Source: Rhodobacteraceae bacterium HTCC2150
GTDB taxonomy: Bacteria; Pseudomonadota; Alphaproteobacteria; Rhodobacterales; Rhodobacteraceae
Assembly: GCA_000169395.1 (NCBI GenBank)
Contig: AAXZ01000001.1
Coordinates: 921,526 to 985,525 of the forward strand
Direction: 5' to 3'
Length of the DNA: 64,000 bases
Below, piece by piece: positions 28,498 to 38,300 of this stretch (position 1 is the stretch's first letter; the number at the start of each line of letters is the position of its first letter). Position numbers and translations under genes: made by a program. The notes beneath the pieces are model-generated. The model saw only the letters and a list, made by a program, of their open reading frames with translations. It was not told the origin of the DNA and did not search any database.

Positions 28498-29252
28498 GCC
28501 GCGTTTTAATTACAGCGGGGGGATCAGGAATTGGTCTGGCCATGGGTCATGCTTTCGCCACCGCGGGTCATCAAGTCTGGGTTACAGATATTAATGCACA
28601 GGCGATCGCGGACATTCCGTCAGATTGGAGCGGTTCTGTTTTGGACGCTTCTGATGAGCAAGCCGTTCAAGCGTTGTTTGCTGAAATAGCTGACGAATGG
28701 GGTGGCTTGGATGTTCTGTGCGCTAATGCTGGAATTGCGGGCCCTACTGCTAAAATAGAGGATGTTTCGCTGGCCGATTGGCAGCGATGTGTTTCGGTAA
28801 ACCTTGAAGGGGCTTTCCTAGCAGCGAAATTCGCAGCGCCCATGATGAAAACAGCAAAGTCTGGTGCACTAATACTAACGTCATCTACAGCAGGCATTTT
28901 TGGTTACCCGAACCGCGCGCCGTATTCCGCCGCCAAATGGGCCATTATTGGCTTGATGAAAACACTTGCAATGGAACTTGGCCCTTTTGGTATTCGTGCC
29001 AACGTAATTTGCCCCGGCGCCGTTGAAGGGCCGCGCATGGAGGGCGTGCTTGAACGCGAAGCGGCGACCAAGAACATGACCCGTGATCAAGTGTATGATG
29101 GATATGCTGCAGGAACATCGATGTGTTGTTGGGTTGAGGCCGAAGATATCGCCAACATGGCGCTATTTCTGGGCAGTGATGCCTCGCGACGGGTATCTGG
29201 ACAAGTGATCGCAGTGGATGGCCACACAGAAAACCCCGATCCTAAATTATAG
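28494..29252 (+). CDS. Short-chain dehydrogenase/reductase, TTG start
   Basis: A 252-residue classical SDR. It has the cofactor motif TAGGSGIG (usually TGxxxGIG), the structural CANAG, catalytic Ser in LTSSTAGIFG, and YSAAK with Tyr and Lys. The start is TTG at 28494, sharing bases with the TGA of the previous gene; the next ATG would remove the cofactor motif. It is the last gene of the carnitine set and may oxidise a related hydroxy acid or D-carnitine, but the substrate is not shown. Confidence 0.85.
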   Translation: MSRVLITAGGSGIGLAMGHAFATAGHQVWVTDINAQAIADIPSDWSGSVLDASDEQAVQALFAEIADEWGGLDVLCANAGIAGPTAKIEDVSLADWQRCVSVNLEGAFLAAKFAAPMMKTAKSGALILTSSTAGIFGYPNRAPYSAAKWAIIGLMKTLAMELGPFGIRANVICPGAVEGPRMEGVLEREAATKNMTRDQVYDGYAAGTSMCCWVEAEDIANMALFLGSDASRRVSGQVIAVDGHTENPDPKL

Positions 29253-29365
29253 ATTTTTGGAAAGCATTTTCTAAAGTTGTCATTAACTCAGCGTTGGTGC
29301 CGTGTTATTCCGGTGGGCGTCGCAAGAATGCTCGACTTTTCTGATGAAAAGACGCAAAGCAAGAC

Positions 29366-30274
29366 ATGAGCCTTTGGATTTTAATAACTATCTGTGCCGC
29401 GTTTTTGCAAAACTTGCGGTTTATGCTGCAAAAACAGGTCAAATCGCTTGGGTTAACGGCCTTGGGTGCCACATTCGCCCGGTTTGTTTTTTCGATGCCG
29501 GTGATTTTGGTTTTGGCTTTTACGTATTTAAACGTCTCAGGCGCCGCATTTCCAAAAATTGAAACGCAGTTTTGGCCCTATGCGATGGTTGGTGGAATTG
29601 CGCAAATTCTGGCCACTGTTTTTGTCGTTGCCTTGTTTTCCGAAAGAAACTTCGCCGTTGGAATGACCTTTAAGAAAACCGAAGTTATGCTAACGGCGCT
29701 TATCGGGTTTATCTTGTTGGGTGAGGGGGTGTCCGGCATTGGATTTATTTCAATTGCCGTCGGTTTTATCGGCGTCTTGTTGTTGTCTGATCCCCCTAAA
29801 CCAGATCCAAAACGAAAACTTTGGGAACGAATTTTCAACAAGGCATCGATCTTTGGTGTTTCTTCGGGGGTGTTTTTTGCCATATCGGCCGTTTCCTACC
29901 GCGCGGCCACGCTTTCTGTTGGCAGTGGTGATTTCATTTTAAGGGCGGCGCTATCATTAGCCTTTGTCACTTGCTTTCAAACCGTTGTCATGGCGATTTG
30001 GATGTCGGTTCGCGCACGTCCGGAAATGGGTCTGGTGATCCGCAGTTGGCGGATCACGGGGTTAGTTGGCATTTTGGGGATGGGAGGGTCGCTTTGTTGG
30101 TTCATGGCCTTCACGTTGCAAAACGCAGCCTATGTTTTCACATTGGGGCAGGTCGAATTGATCTTCGCGTTTGTGGCGTCGTATTTCTATTTCAAAGAAC
30201 AGCCAACACCAAGGGAAGTTCTGGGCGCATTGGTCATTGTCATCAGTGTCGTCGTTTTGATGTTTAGCCTATAG
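29366..30274 (+). CDS. EamA/DMT-family transporter
   Basis: A 302-residue membrane protein with about ten hydrophobic helices and the internal two-fold repeat of the drug/metabolite transporter superfamily; each half ends with an EamA-like stretch (FKKTEVMLTALIGFILLGEG and TLGQVELIFAFVASYFYFKE). It is 113 bases after the SDR gene, so it may have its own promoter. It might move a metabolite of the carnitine module, but no evidence beyond position supports that. Its end overlaps the convergent NUDIX gene by six bases. Confidence 0.82.
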   Translation: MSLWILITICAAFLQNLRFMLQKQVKSLGLTALGATFARFVFSMPVILVLAFTYLNVSGAAFPKIETQFWPYAMVGGIAQILATVFVVALFSERNFAVGMTFKKTEVMLTALIGFILLGEGVSGIGFISIAVGFIGVLLLSDPPKPDPKRKLWERIFNKASIFGVSSGVFFAISAVSYRAATLSVGSGDFILRAALSLAFVTCFQTVVMAIWMSVRARPEMGLVIRSWRITGLVGILGMGGSLCWFMAFTLQNAAYVFTLGQVELIFAFVASYFYFKEQPTPREVLGALVIVISVVVLMFSL

Positions 30275-30937
30275 GCGCTTAAACTCAGAACTGGAGACGC
30301 CATGATAAAAGAACGGTACAGTTTGAACTTTGCCGCCTTTTTTTAACAATGCTTGCACCTCGGCCAAAACGACCTCGGTGATGAAGGGCAAATCAAATTC
30401 ACGCATTTTGGTGATGTCGACCCACTGCAAATGGCTCAACTCATCCGATGCAGCAGAAAAATCATCTAGGTCATCAATCAAGTTTTCGGCATCCACTAGA
30501 AAGAACCGTGCATCAAATCGTCTGGTTCGGCCAGGTGGTGTAATCGCACGAAAAATAAATTCAAACCCATGCGCACTGGGCACATAGCCGCCATCAAAGA
30601 AACCTTGCCAATCTTTTGGCGCGTTTTCGGGTGCTTGCCCATTGCGTGCCAAACGCAATCCCGTTTCTTCCCAAACTTCACGGACCGCTGCGGCCAAAAG
30701 TGGTTCTGCCAGCGTTGGGTCCGTTTCAGCCTGCAAGCGCCGTAAACAATCATCACTAAGATCGTTTACCAAGGTGATGCCGGCGTCGGCTGGATCAAGT
30801 GCACCGCCAGGAAATACAAACTTTGAGGGCATGAACGCTGCGTTTTTGCCGCGCTGGCCGATTAATATACGAGGTTCAGGCTGATCACGGCGGATCAGAA
30901 TAACGGTGGCGGCATGCCGAATTGCTGTTTTATCCAT
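30269..30937 (-). CDS. NUDIX hydrolase
   Basis: A 222-residue NUDIX protein. The box is present but spread: FPGGALDPAD near residue 42 and AVREVWEETGLRL near 88-100, giving the REXXEEXG metal-binding core. A 40-residue insertion between strand and box is typical of the CoA or NADH diphosphatase-like subgroup with larger lids. It may clear damaged nucleotides or CoA derivatives. It follows the DUF983 gene by 44 bases on the same strand. Confidence 0.88.
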   Translation of the reverse strand: MDKTAIRHAATVILIRRDQPEPRILIGQRGKNAAFMPSKFVFPGGALDPADAGITLVNDLSDDCLRRLQAETDPTLAEPLLAAAVREVWEETGLRLARNGQAPENAPKDWQGFFDGGYVPSAHGFEFIFRAITPPGRTRRFDARFFLVDAENLIDDLDDFSAASDELSHLQWVDITKMREFDLPFITEVVLAEVQALLKKGGKVQTVPFFYHGVSSSEFKRL

Positions 30938-30981
30938 GGTCAGACTTTGCGCCTGTGTCCTAAAATGTGCAATCTCTTTTG

Positions 30982-31365
30982 TCAGGCTTTTCTAAAGCCA
31001 TGCATATATTTGCTCCATTGGATCGCCACGATAGCGCCTTTGAATCTTGGCAGCAAAAATAACGATAAGGCGACACAACCAACAGTAAACACAGAAATCA
31101 TCACCATTGGTTCGGGACGAAATTCAACAAAGAACCAAACAATGAGTGGCGCCATCAGATGGCCAACAACCAAAATGGTCAAATAGGCAGGGCCATCATC
31201 CGCGCGGTGGTGATGCAACGCTTCTTTGCAAACAGGGCACTCATCGCGAACTTTTAAAAAGCCTTTCATCATCGGGCCAACGCCACAATTAGGGCAACGC
31301 TGTCTCCATCCGCGCTTCAACGCTGGCTTTAAAGGGCGATCATCTTCTTGGATTGCTTGGGTCAT
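30982..31365 (-). CDS. DUF983 membrane protein with zinc-ribbon N-terminus
   Basis: A 127-residue protein. I start at MTQAIQEDD (31365) rather than 14 codons upstream, since GGTGG lies before it. A CPNCG...CPVC pair near residues 24-47 forms a zinc-ribbon-like motif and is followed by two hydrophobic helices (YLTILVVGHLMAPLIVWFFV and VMISVFTVGCVALSLFLL). This is the DUF983 layout, found across alphaproteobacteria near ctaG or nudix genes. Its function is not known to me. Confidence 0.8.
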   Translation of the reverse strand: MTQAIQEDDRPLKPALKRGWRQRCPNCGVGPMMKGFLKVRDECPVCKEALHHHRADDGPAYLTILVVGHLMAPLIVWFFVEFRPEPMVMISVFTVGCVALSLFLLPRFKGAIVAIQWSKYMHGFRKA

Positions 31366-31566
31366 TACATTTCCACCGTCTGAAAGTCTCCATGAAATAG
31401 ACTGCATTTCCCGTAATAACAGTGTGTCAGGATGACATTGCGGCGGGATGTCGCAAAAAAAATTAAAAAACTTCGACGGAAGTTGGTGACTGGTGCGTTT
31501 TACCCTGTGAACAACGAATTAGACTGCGTTGTTTTAATGAAAACTGTACCTACGGAGAAATAAAAA

Positions 31567-32064
31567 ATGAAACTTAAATCTGTTCAAGCACTAACAGCCG
31601 CTGCCCTTGTATTGGGTGCAATCACTTTGGTTGGTTCTACGTCTGCAATGGCACGTGGCGGCCCAGATGGCGGTGAACGCCCCAGCTTTCAAGAGCTTGA
31701 TGCAAACAACGACGGCGTTTTGACATTGGAAGATTTCGCAGCGATGAAAGCTGCGCGTCTTGCCGAGGCTGACTCGAACAATGACGGTTCTCTCAGTGTT
31801 GACGAATTGACAGCACAAGCCGAAGCCCGTGCAGCAAAGCACGCAGAAGAACGCGCAACCAAAATGATGGAACGCCATGACGCAAATAATGACGGTTTGC
31901 TGAGTGCTGCTGAACTTGAAGATGGTGGTAAAAAAGGTGACCGCGGCGAACGTATGTTTGAGCGCATGGATGCAAACGCCGATGGTCAAATTTCTGAAGA
32001 AGAATTTGAAGAAATGGCCTCGAAATTCAAGGGCCGCAAAGGTCACAAAAAATCATCCGAATAA
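31567..32064 (+). CDS. Secreted EF-hand calcium-binding protein
   Basis: A 165-residue protein with a signal peptide ending near SAMARGG. Four EF-hand loops follow in line: DANNDGVLTLEDF, DSNNDGSLSVDEL, DANNDGLLSAAEL and DANADGQISEEEF, each with the D-x-D/N-x-D-G pattern and closing acidic residue. The tail is basic (KGRKGHKKSSE). Such proteins bind Ca2+ in the periplasm or outside. It lies upstream of an ECF sigma/anti-sigma-like/metal-sensor operon and may be one of its targets. A GGAG site lies about ten bases before the ATG. Confidence 0.88.
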   Translation: MKLKSVQALTAAALVLGAITLVGSTSAMARGGPDGGERPSFQELDANNDGVLTLEDFAAMKAARLAEADSNNDGSLSVDELTAQAEARAAKHAEERATKMMERHDANNDGLLSAAELEDGGKKGDRGERMFERMDANADGQISEEEFEEMASKFKGRKGHKKSSE

Positions 32065-32075
32065 ATTGATTTGGG

Positions 32076-32106
32076 GCCCGACCAGATGGTGATCATTTGG
32101 TCGGGC
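32076..32106 (+). terminator. Hairpin after the EF-hand gene, probable terminator
   Basis: GCCCGACCA pairs with TGGTCGGGC around a 13-base loop, 12 bases after the stop codon. The T-tract is delayed (GCTTGTGATTTTT), so partial read-through into the sigma factor gene is possible. Confidence 0.65.
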
Positions 32107-32146
32107 GCTTGTGATTTTTGGGAAAACGGGATAACCGCACAGTAGG

Positions 32147-32746
32147 ATGAATATGCCATTTGACGCCATGAACGATACCTCGGATGAGGCGCTGTTGATC
32201 CTTTATGGTAATGGCGACAGCTCTGCCGCGCGGGCTTTGGCGTTACGGTTAACTCCGAAAATTCTGGGCATTGCCATGCGGATGCTGGGCGGTGATCGGG
32301 CCGAGGCCGAAGATGTCGCGCAAGATGCCATGCTTAAACTTTGGAAACAGGCGGGTGAATGGCGCCAAGGCGAGGCGAAAGTAACGACTTGGCTTTATCG
32401 TGTTGTTTCTAATTTGTGTATCGATCGGCGCCGTAAAATGCGCTCAAGCTCGATAGACGAGATTGATGAACCTATGGATGAAGCGCCATCTGCATTGGCG
32501 GCCATTCAGAACAAAGCGCGCTTAAATGCACTGGACGAAGCGTTGCAGACGTTACCGGATCGACAACGTGAAGCGGTGGTTTTGCGACATATCGAAGGAT
32601 TAGCTAATCCCGAGATTGCAGAAATTATGGAAATTGGTGTTGAAGCTGTTGAAAGTTTAACAGCGCGCGGAAAACGTGCCTTGAAAACCGCACTTGAGGC
32701 GCGCAAAAATGAACTGGGGTATGAAGATGACGAACCAAATGCCTAA
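32147..32746 (+). CDS. ECF-type RNA polymerase sigma factor
   Basis: A 199-residue sigma-70-family ECF protein. Region 2 is seen in GGDRAEAEDVAQDAMLKLWK with the WLYRVVSNLCIDRRRK block, and region 4 in ALQTLPDRQREAVVLRHIEG followed by the ANPEIAEIMEIGVEAVESL helix-turn-helix. It directs polymerase to a small set of promoters. It overlaps an anti-sigma-like gene by 20 bases, and a membrane-anchored metal-sensor-like gene follows. This order resembles the CnrH/CnrY/CnrX system of metal-responsive regulation. Confidence 0.9.
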   Translation: MNMPFDAMNDTSDEALLILYGNGDSSAARALALRLTPKILGIAMRMLGGDRAEAEDVAQDAMLKLWKQAGEWRQGEAKVTTWLYRVVSNLCIDRRRKMRSSSIDEIDEPMDEAPSALAAIQNKARLNALDEALQTLPDRQREAVVLRHIEGLANPEIAEIMEIGVEAVESLTARGKRALKTALEARKNELGYEDDEPNA

Positions 32747-33113
32747 AAAAGATGACGATTTTATGTTGGATGATTTGTTTGATTTGGCGAGCGCTGAGTC
32801 TGAACAACCCAGCGGTGATCTGATGATGCGTATCCTGAATGATGCTGATGAACAGATTACATTGAAGAATGAACCTGCATTTGTTGCGGCCCCATCTTTA
32901 TTCAACAGCCTGATGGATATGGTGGGAGGCTGGAAAGCAATCGGAGGATTGGCGACAGCTACGGCCACTGGATTGTGGATGGGGATAAGCCCACCCTCAG
33001 CTTTTGAGGATTTTACGTCTGATTACTACTCGACCGCGAGTGTAGAGGAAACTGGGGCAACGATTGACAATTTGCTGGGTTTTGACACCCAATTTTTGGA
33101 GGAAGAGGCATGA
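32727..33113 (+). CDS. Probable anti-sigma factor, single-pass
   Basis: A 128-residue protein with no domain I can name. The start at 32727 follows GGGGT by about eight bases and overlaps the sigma gene by 20. The first 40 residues are acidic and include DDFMLDDLFDLASAESEQPS. A weak hydrophobic stretch near residues 64-82 (AIGGLATATATGLWMGI) could be one membrane pass, and the tail is acidic. Position between a sigma factor and a CpxP-like sensor, with overlap on both sides, is the reason for calling it an anti-sigma factor. Confidence 0.55.
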   Translation: MTNQMPKKDDDFMLDDLFDLASAESEQPSGDLMMRILNDADEQITLKNEPAFVAAPSLFNSLMDMVGGWKAIGGLATATATGLWMGISPPSAFEDFTSDYYSTASVEETGATIDNLLGFDTQFLEEEA

Positions 33114-33601
33114 AAACCGAGGCGAACCCAAGCACTAATCAGGTATCGCGCAAGTTTCGTGGTGTTTTGTTGATTTCTTTAGCTGTGAATTTACTTTTTG
33201 TTGGGCTGGTTGTTGGCATGGTCATCAAAGGGCCACCAGAGCATCAGGGAGGTCCCGGTGGTGATCGTCGGGGTGATACTTTTTATTCCCAAGCACTCAG
33301 CAAGGAAGATCGCCGAGAAGTGCGCGAAAAAATGCGAAATCAAGGCCTCAATTTAAAAGAGGGGCGTGAAGCCGCTAGGCAAAACCTTTTGATGATGGTT
33401 GAAAGTTTGCGCGCAGAACCTTTTGATCCAGCAGTATTTGCGGCGGCCGTAGCTCTGCAAAACAAAACTATTGATCAAATGCGTACAAAAGGTCAGGAAA
33501 TTTTTGTGGAACAGGTCAACGGTCTTGATGCGACTGAGCGTGCGGAACTTGCAGATCGCTTAGAAGAAATTTCGCAACGTGGGCCCCGAAAAAGAAAGTA
33601 A
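33110..33601 (+). CDS. Periplasmic heavy-metal sensor-like protein (Metal_resist/CnrX type)
   Basis: A 163-residue membrane-anchored protein: an N-terminal helix (GVLLISLAVNLLFVGLVVGM) near residues 20-40, then a mostly helical periplasmic part with LSKEDRREVREKMRNQG and a long amphipathic helix. This fits the Metal_resist family (CpxP/CnrX-like). Few His are present outside the EHQGG loop, so metal binding is not certain. The ATG overlaps the previous stop (ATGA). I infer it passes an envelope signal to the anti-sigma-like partner. Confidence 0.78.
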   Translation: MKTEANPSTNQVSRKFRGVLLISLAVNLLFVGLVVGMVIKGPPEHQGGPGGDRRGDTFYSQALSKEDRREVREKMRNQGLNLKEGREAARQNLLMMVESLRAEPFDPAVFAAAVALQNKTIDQMRTKGQEIFVEQVNGLDATERAELADRLEEISQRGPRKRK

Positions 33602-33604
33602 GCG

Positions 33605-35008
33605 TTAAGCCGCTGTGCGCGAAGAGGCGATTGTAACTAAATTGCGCCCTTCGGCTTTTGAAGCATAAAGCGCTCCATCAGCGTCTTTTAACATTGCTGC
33701 ACATTGCGCGCTGTTTGCATCAGATAACGCCATACCGATGCTGACCGTCACTTGAATATTAGTGCCATCAGCAAGGCATACGGGTTGTTCCTGAATTAAT
33801 CGGCGCAAACGTTCCGCCACAATGACCGCACGTTCCTTGGTTGTGTCTGTTAAAATGGCCAAGAATTCTTCGCCACCAAAGCGGGATATCAGATCAATGT
33901 GACGTAGGTTTGCTTTCAAACGAGCGGACACTTCGGTCAGCACAATGTCGCCAGCAACATGGCCATATTTATCATTCACTTGTTTAAAATGATCCAAATC
34001 TAGCAACATTACAGCAAAGGGTTTTTGCGTTTCATGAAATTATTTTTCAACGGTGGCCATATGGTGGGTGGCGTAGCGTCGATTAAATATCCCAGTCAGT
34101 GGATGGGTCAAAGCTAAATTCAACCCTTGCTGAACCCGTGAGCGTAATCCGTCTGCCAATTGTTTTCGCGCAACATGGGCATTTAACAGCATGGCCAATT
34201 CCGCCACCGATGTATCGCCCAATAAAACCTCACTTGCACCCAAATCAAACCCAAGCAACGGGTCGATACTGGTTTTGTGCAAGTGACATTGCGCGCCGTA
34301 AAGCAGAACCGAGGAAAAGCGCGTTGAGGACGAAACCAACAAATCTTTTAGGGTCGGAAGAAAATCCTCAATCGAGTTTTGTTTGGGAACGATGACGAAA
34401 GCATCGCTGGGCCGTGTATCTTTATTTTTTGAGCCAAAGGTTGCCAGCGCTTCGGTGCGCGACTGAATGATTATGTCATGAGAAATGAGCGCCTCAAGTT
34501 GGTGTTTTATCCCCTGCGTTGCGTCATTATCGGACCCAATAAGGGAAATTTGCCCCTTTGGTCTTTGCGTCATTGCCTCAGAAACCAATCCCAACGCAGA
34601 TGAGGTTTTACACCGTAACATCAATGCCTCAAATTCATGTTTCCCACGCACCATGCCGCGTATACGCGACAGCAAAAGCATTTCATCCAACGGCTTGCTA
34701 AAAACCGCATTCACACCCATTCGAAAAGCATCCAACCTAAGATCGGGTGTTACGTTGTTGGCCATTAAAACGATTGGGATATTGGTCGTGGTTGACTGAC
34801 CTTTGATTTGCGCGGCAATACGGCGCCATGACATTGATTGAACATTGTCATCTACCAAAATAAGATCTGGCTTACATTCCATCGCGGTTGCCAAGGCATC
34901 TGCACCTGCGGAAACTGGGATGGTATCGTAACAAGCGTTTGCCAATTTAACCTTCAGCACAATCCGATTAGTTGCGATTTCGTCGATAACCAAAACGCGG
35001 TTGGACAT
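33605..35008 (-). pseudogene. pleD: PleD-like receiver-receiver-GGDEF protein, interrupted by an in-frame TAA at 34040-34042
   Basis: The frame reads as one 468-codon gene broken by a single TAA. Before the stop are 322 residues: a receiver domain (LILVDDNVQ with the likely phosphoacceptor Asp), a second receiver-like domain, and the GGDEF start HPLTGIFNRRYATHHM. After it come ten residues and the GGDEF core, DLDHFKQVNDKYGH and RFGGEEFLAIL. The GGEEF site is intact, so the whole would be a diguanylate cyclase making c-di-GMP. As it stands the cyclase is cut in two. A second start (ATG at 34009) could produce the C-terminal piece alone. Confidence 0.8.
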
Positions 35009-35091
35009 TACAATTACCCCGCTAGATGTACTTTGCGTTTGATTGATAATTCTACTAATTGGTTAAGAAAGTATTTCTGGGAAGTGAACAA

Positions 35092-35370
35092 ATGAATAAA
35101 GACGCTGCAGAAGTGATCGCGCTTAAGGCCATTGAATGGCTTGCTGGCAATGACGAGCTTTTACCAGTTTTCATGGGCGCGACAGGTTTCGGCGTAGATG
35201 AGTTTCACGCGGCCCTTGGCACGTCTGAATTTCAAGTTTCTGTACTTGATTTCATTATGATGAATGACGAGTGGGTGTTGGAATTTTCCGAGGCACAAAA
35301 CATTCCACCGGAAAACCTAATGACAGCGCGCCACAGTTTGCCTGGTGGCGAGGCGATCAACTGGACCTAG
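35092..35370 (+). CDS. DUF3572 family protein
   Basis: A 92-residue protein starting MNKDAAEVIALKAIEWLAGN, preceded by GGGAAG. It matches the DUF3572 pattern: a helical start, LPVFMGATGFGVDEF, and a long middle (LDFIMMNDEWVLEF) with SLPGGEAINWT at the end. The family is small, cytoplasmic and limited mainly to alphaproteobacteria; its function is not known. It is divergent from the PleD-like gene, a pairing I recall from related genomes. Its last bases overlap the dehalogenase stop from the other side. Confidence 0.82.
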   Translation: MNKDAAEVIALKAIEWLAGNDELLPVFMGATGFGVDEFHAALGTSEFQVSVLDFIMMNDEWVLEFSEAQNIPPENLMTARHSLPGGEAINWT

Positions 35371-38300
35371 ATATCCAGCACAACCTCTCCATCTTTTTGC
35401 GCTGCTCGTGATTGGCAAACGATCATTTGTGTTTCGCGTTCTTTGTTTGATAACACGAAATCACGGTGCTGAACGTCCCCTGACACCACATTGCATTTGC
35501 AAACACCACACAAACCATCAGAACATTTCACATCAATTGAAACACCTGCGGCCAGCAGTGCATCTGACGGAATGGTATCCGCGGGCACATGCACAACCTT
35601 GCCAGATTTCGCCAATTTGAATGTGAAATCAAAATTTTCATATTCGGGTTGTTCTGGCACTGAGAAATATTCCAAATGGCGGCAATCCTCAGGAAAACCA
35701 TTGTGCTTGGCGGCAGACATGACACTTTCCATGTAAGTGTCAGGCCCACAAGTATAAACATGCGCGTCTTTGTGCGGCTTTAAAACGTGATGCAAATTGG
35801 CGCGGCTGTCTTCGTCTGAAAAATGATAGTGCACTTTGTCGGCCCAAGGGACCTTTGCCAAATCGTTAAGAAAACCGGCATTGGCACGTTTTGAACAACT
35901 GTAATGCACGGCAAAATCAGCACCAATACTATGCAACCGATGCGCCATGGAAATCATTGGTGTGATGCCAATACCGCCACCCATTAGATAGGTGAAACTG
36001 GCGCTCTCAACCAAAGGGAAGTGGTTAATAGGTTTTGAAATAAACAGCTTGCGACCCTCCTGAAAAATGCGATGCATCAGTTTCGATCCACCGCGCCCTT
36101 CATCTTCGCGCAGAACTGCAATTTGGTAGTTGTTTCGGTTAGAGGGATCGCCAGACAGGGAATATTGACGGAAAAATTCAGGTGCTACGACGACATCGAC
36201 ATGGGCACCGGCCGTAACCACAGGCATGGGCGAACCATCAGGCATAGAAAATTCGTATTTGGTGACCAAGTCCGTCATGGTCTCGACCTTACTTAGGACG
36301 ACCTGCAAAACGGGGCTTTCGCCTTGATCAGGGTTGTAAATATGTTCCGGTGGGTCGCCCGCAGCACGGCGGCGTTTATGCTCTTTTGCGTCAATCATAC
36401 CTTCATAAGCCGTAATCCCAGCCTCGCGATCCATTGGGAACGGATAATTATAGGGTGGTGGGGCCAATGGCGCCGGATAGACCGCCAGTGTTTGATCCTC
36501 ATACTTTAGATCAAGGTCTTTGGATAAGGCACGGGCATTCACTGGATGTGGTGAAGGATCATAGGGCCCTTCGTCGATCATTTCTAAATCCCACCACCAC
36601 TTTTTGGCGGCATTGATTTCACCGTTTCCTACCTTGTCATCAAGTTTGGCAAGGGCTTTGGCTGTCCCCGGCAAATTCATGGCGGCCCATCGAAAAGGTG
36701 CCTCGGCAAACAGGCCTTCTAGATTCCATGGGCATGTCTTCATACAACGACCACACATCGAACCACCCAGCGTCGTTATTCGGTATGACGTACATTTTTG
36801 GCTGTCGGATTTCCATATTTCATACCCATTGAACATCAGTTTGGGGCCGGCTGTGATTGCACCAGATGGGCATTCACGCGCGCATTTATTGCAAGACTCG
36901 CAGAATTTTTGCAGCCCAAAATCGATGGGTTTATCGTGATCCATCGGCATGTTTGTGGTCACAACGCCCGATTTTAGACGCGGCCCAAGATATGGGTTCA
37001 AGATCACCTCACCAATGCGGGAAACCTCGCCGAGACCGGCCAACAACAAAAGCGGGGGATGCAATACTTCGTCGTCCATTACTGTATGAACGCGCGCGGT
37101 GTACCCAAGACGACGCAGGTGTTGTGCTAATACGCCACCTAGCAATGAGAACCGTAAATAGGCACGCATGGATTGCGCGGATGCAATCCAGTCATCTCCA
37201 GATGCGCCTTCCATCGTTTCTTGCCCCTGATCGATGATCATGGAGATGGCATTGCTATGATAAGGTGTCAAAGGTTCACCCGCTGCATCGTGGGAATAAT
37301 AAACCCAGTCAGGGCATGCTGAAAGGCCAGCGGCATCCACACCCAAATAATAAAGCGCGGCCTTGATGTTTGCCGCATTTGAAGTTGGGTCAAGCGTGCT
37401 TGGATGAATGTCGCCGGCCTTGCCGTCTTGCAGCAAAATGAATGCGCCAAGACTGGGTCGAAACGCAAAAGCGGCCGCAGACTTGCGCAAATAATTCCCA
37501 TTTTTTGAGCTGTCCTGAACCTTCTTACCAAGATCACCAAATAATGAACGTGCAAACATATTTGCGCGTTTTGGAACACGCGCAACATTTACTGCATCAA
37601 TATAAGTTGTTGGATTTTCCACACGCTTTAAGCGCTCAAAAGGGTGCGGTCCATCAGCAAAGTTACGGGTTCGGAAGGGATCAGAGTTTCTCGCATTTTT
37701 CGCATTCGTACCGAGGCCCAATTTCCACGAAGCACCAAGGGATTGTTTCGCAGCCAATGGTCGATCAGTTGCCATTTCAAGCGTGGTGGTCACAGCGCAA
37801 ATCTGAAAACGATTTCCATGAAATGGGCTTTCAACGTGATTACCTACGATGGTTGCCAATCCAGCAGCAACAGCCAATTGATCAAGATTTACGTCACTTT
37901 CCGCAGGTGAATGCGCGCGTGCATCCCAACCCAAGGAACGAATATAGTTGGCAAGGGTAACCGCCGTTTCCATGCCGCGTAAACAGGCACGTGGTGCTTG
38001 GGCGTTTTGGATCCAATCTGTTCCGACCTCGCCTTGATTTGGATCGCGTGGATATTCGTACAGAAAGAGCAAGGCATGGGTATGATGTGCGCAATCCTTG
38101 GGTGGTTTGGCCATAGATTCACGCAAACTCGCCATGATTACATCAACGCCTGCCGCAAATGTCTTGGGTTGCATAGTCTTTAGATTTTCCGCCAACCGAC
38201 CAACATCTGGGTTCTTAAGCGGTGTTTCCAAATTAGCGGTATTTGGAATTTCGCAAATACCAACCATGGCCGCATCGCAATAATAACCAAATGATTTAAG

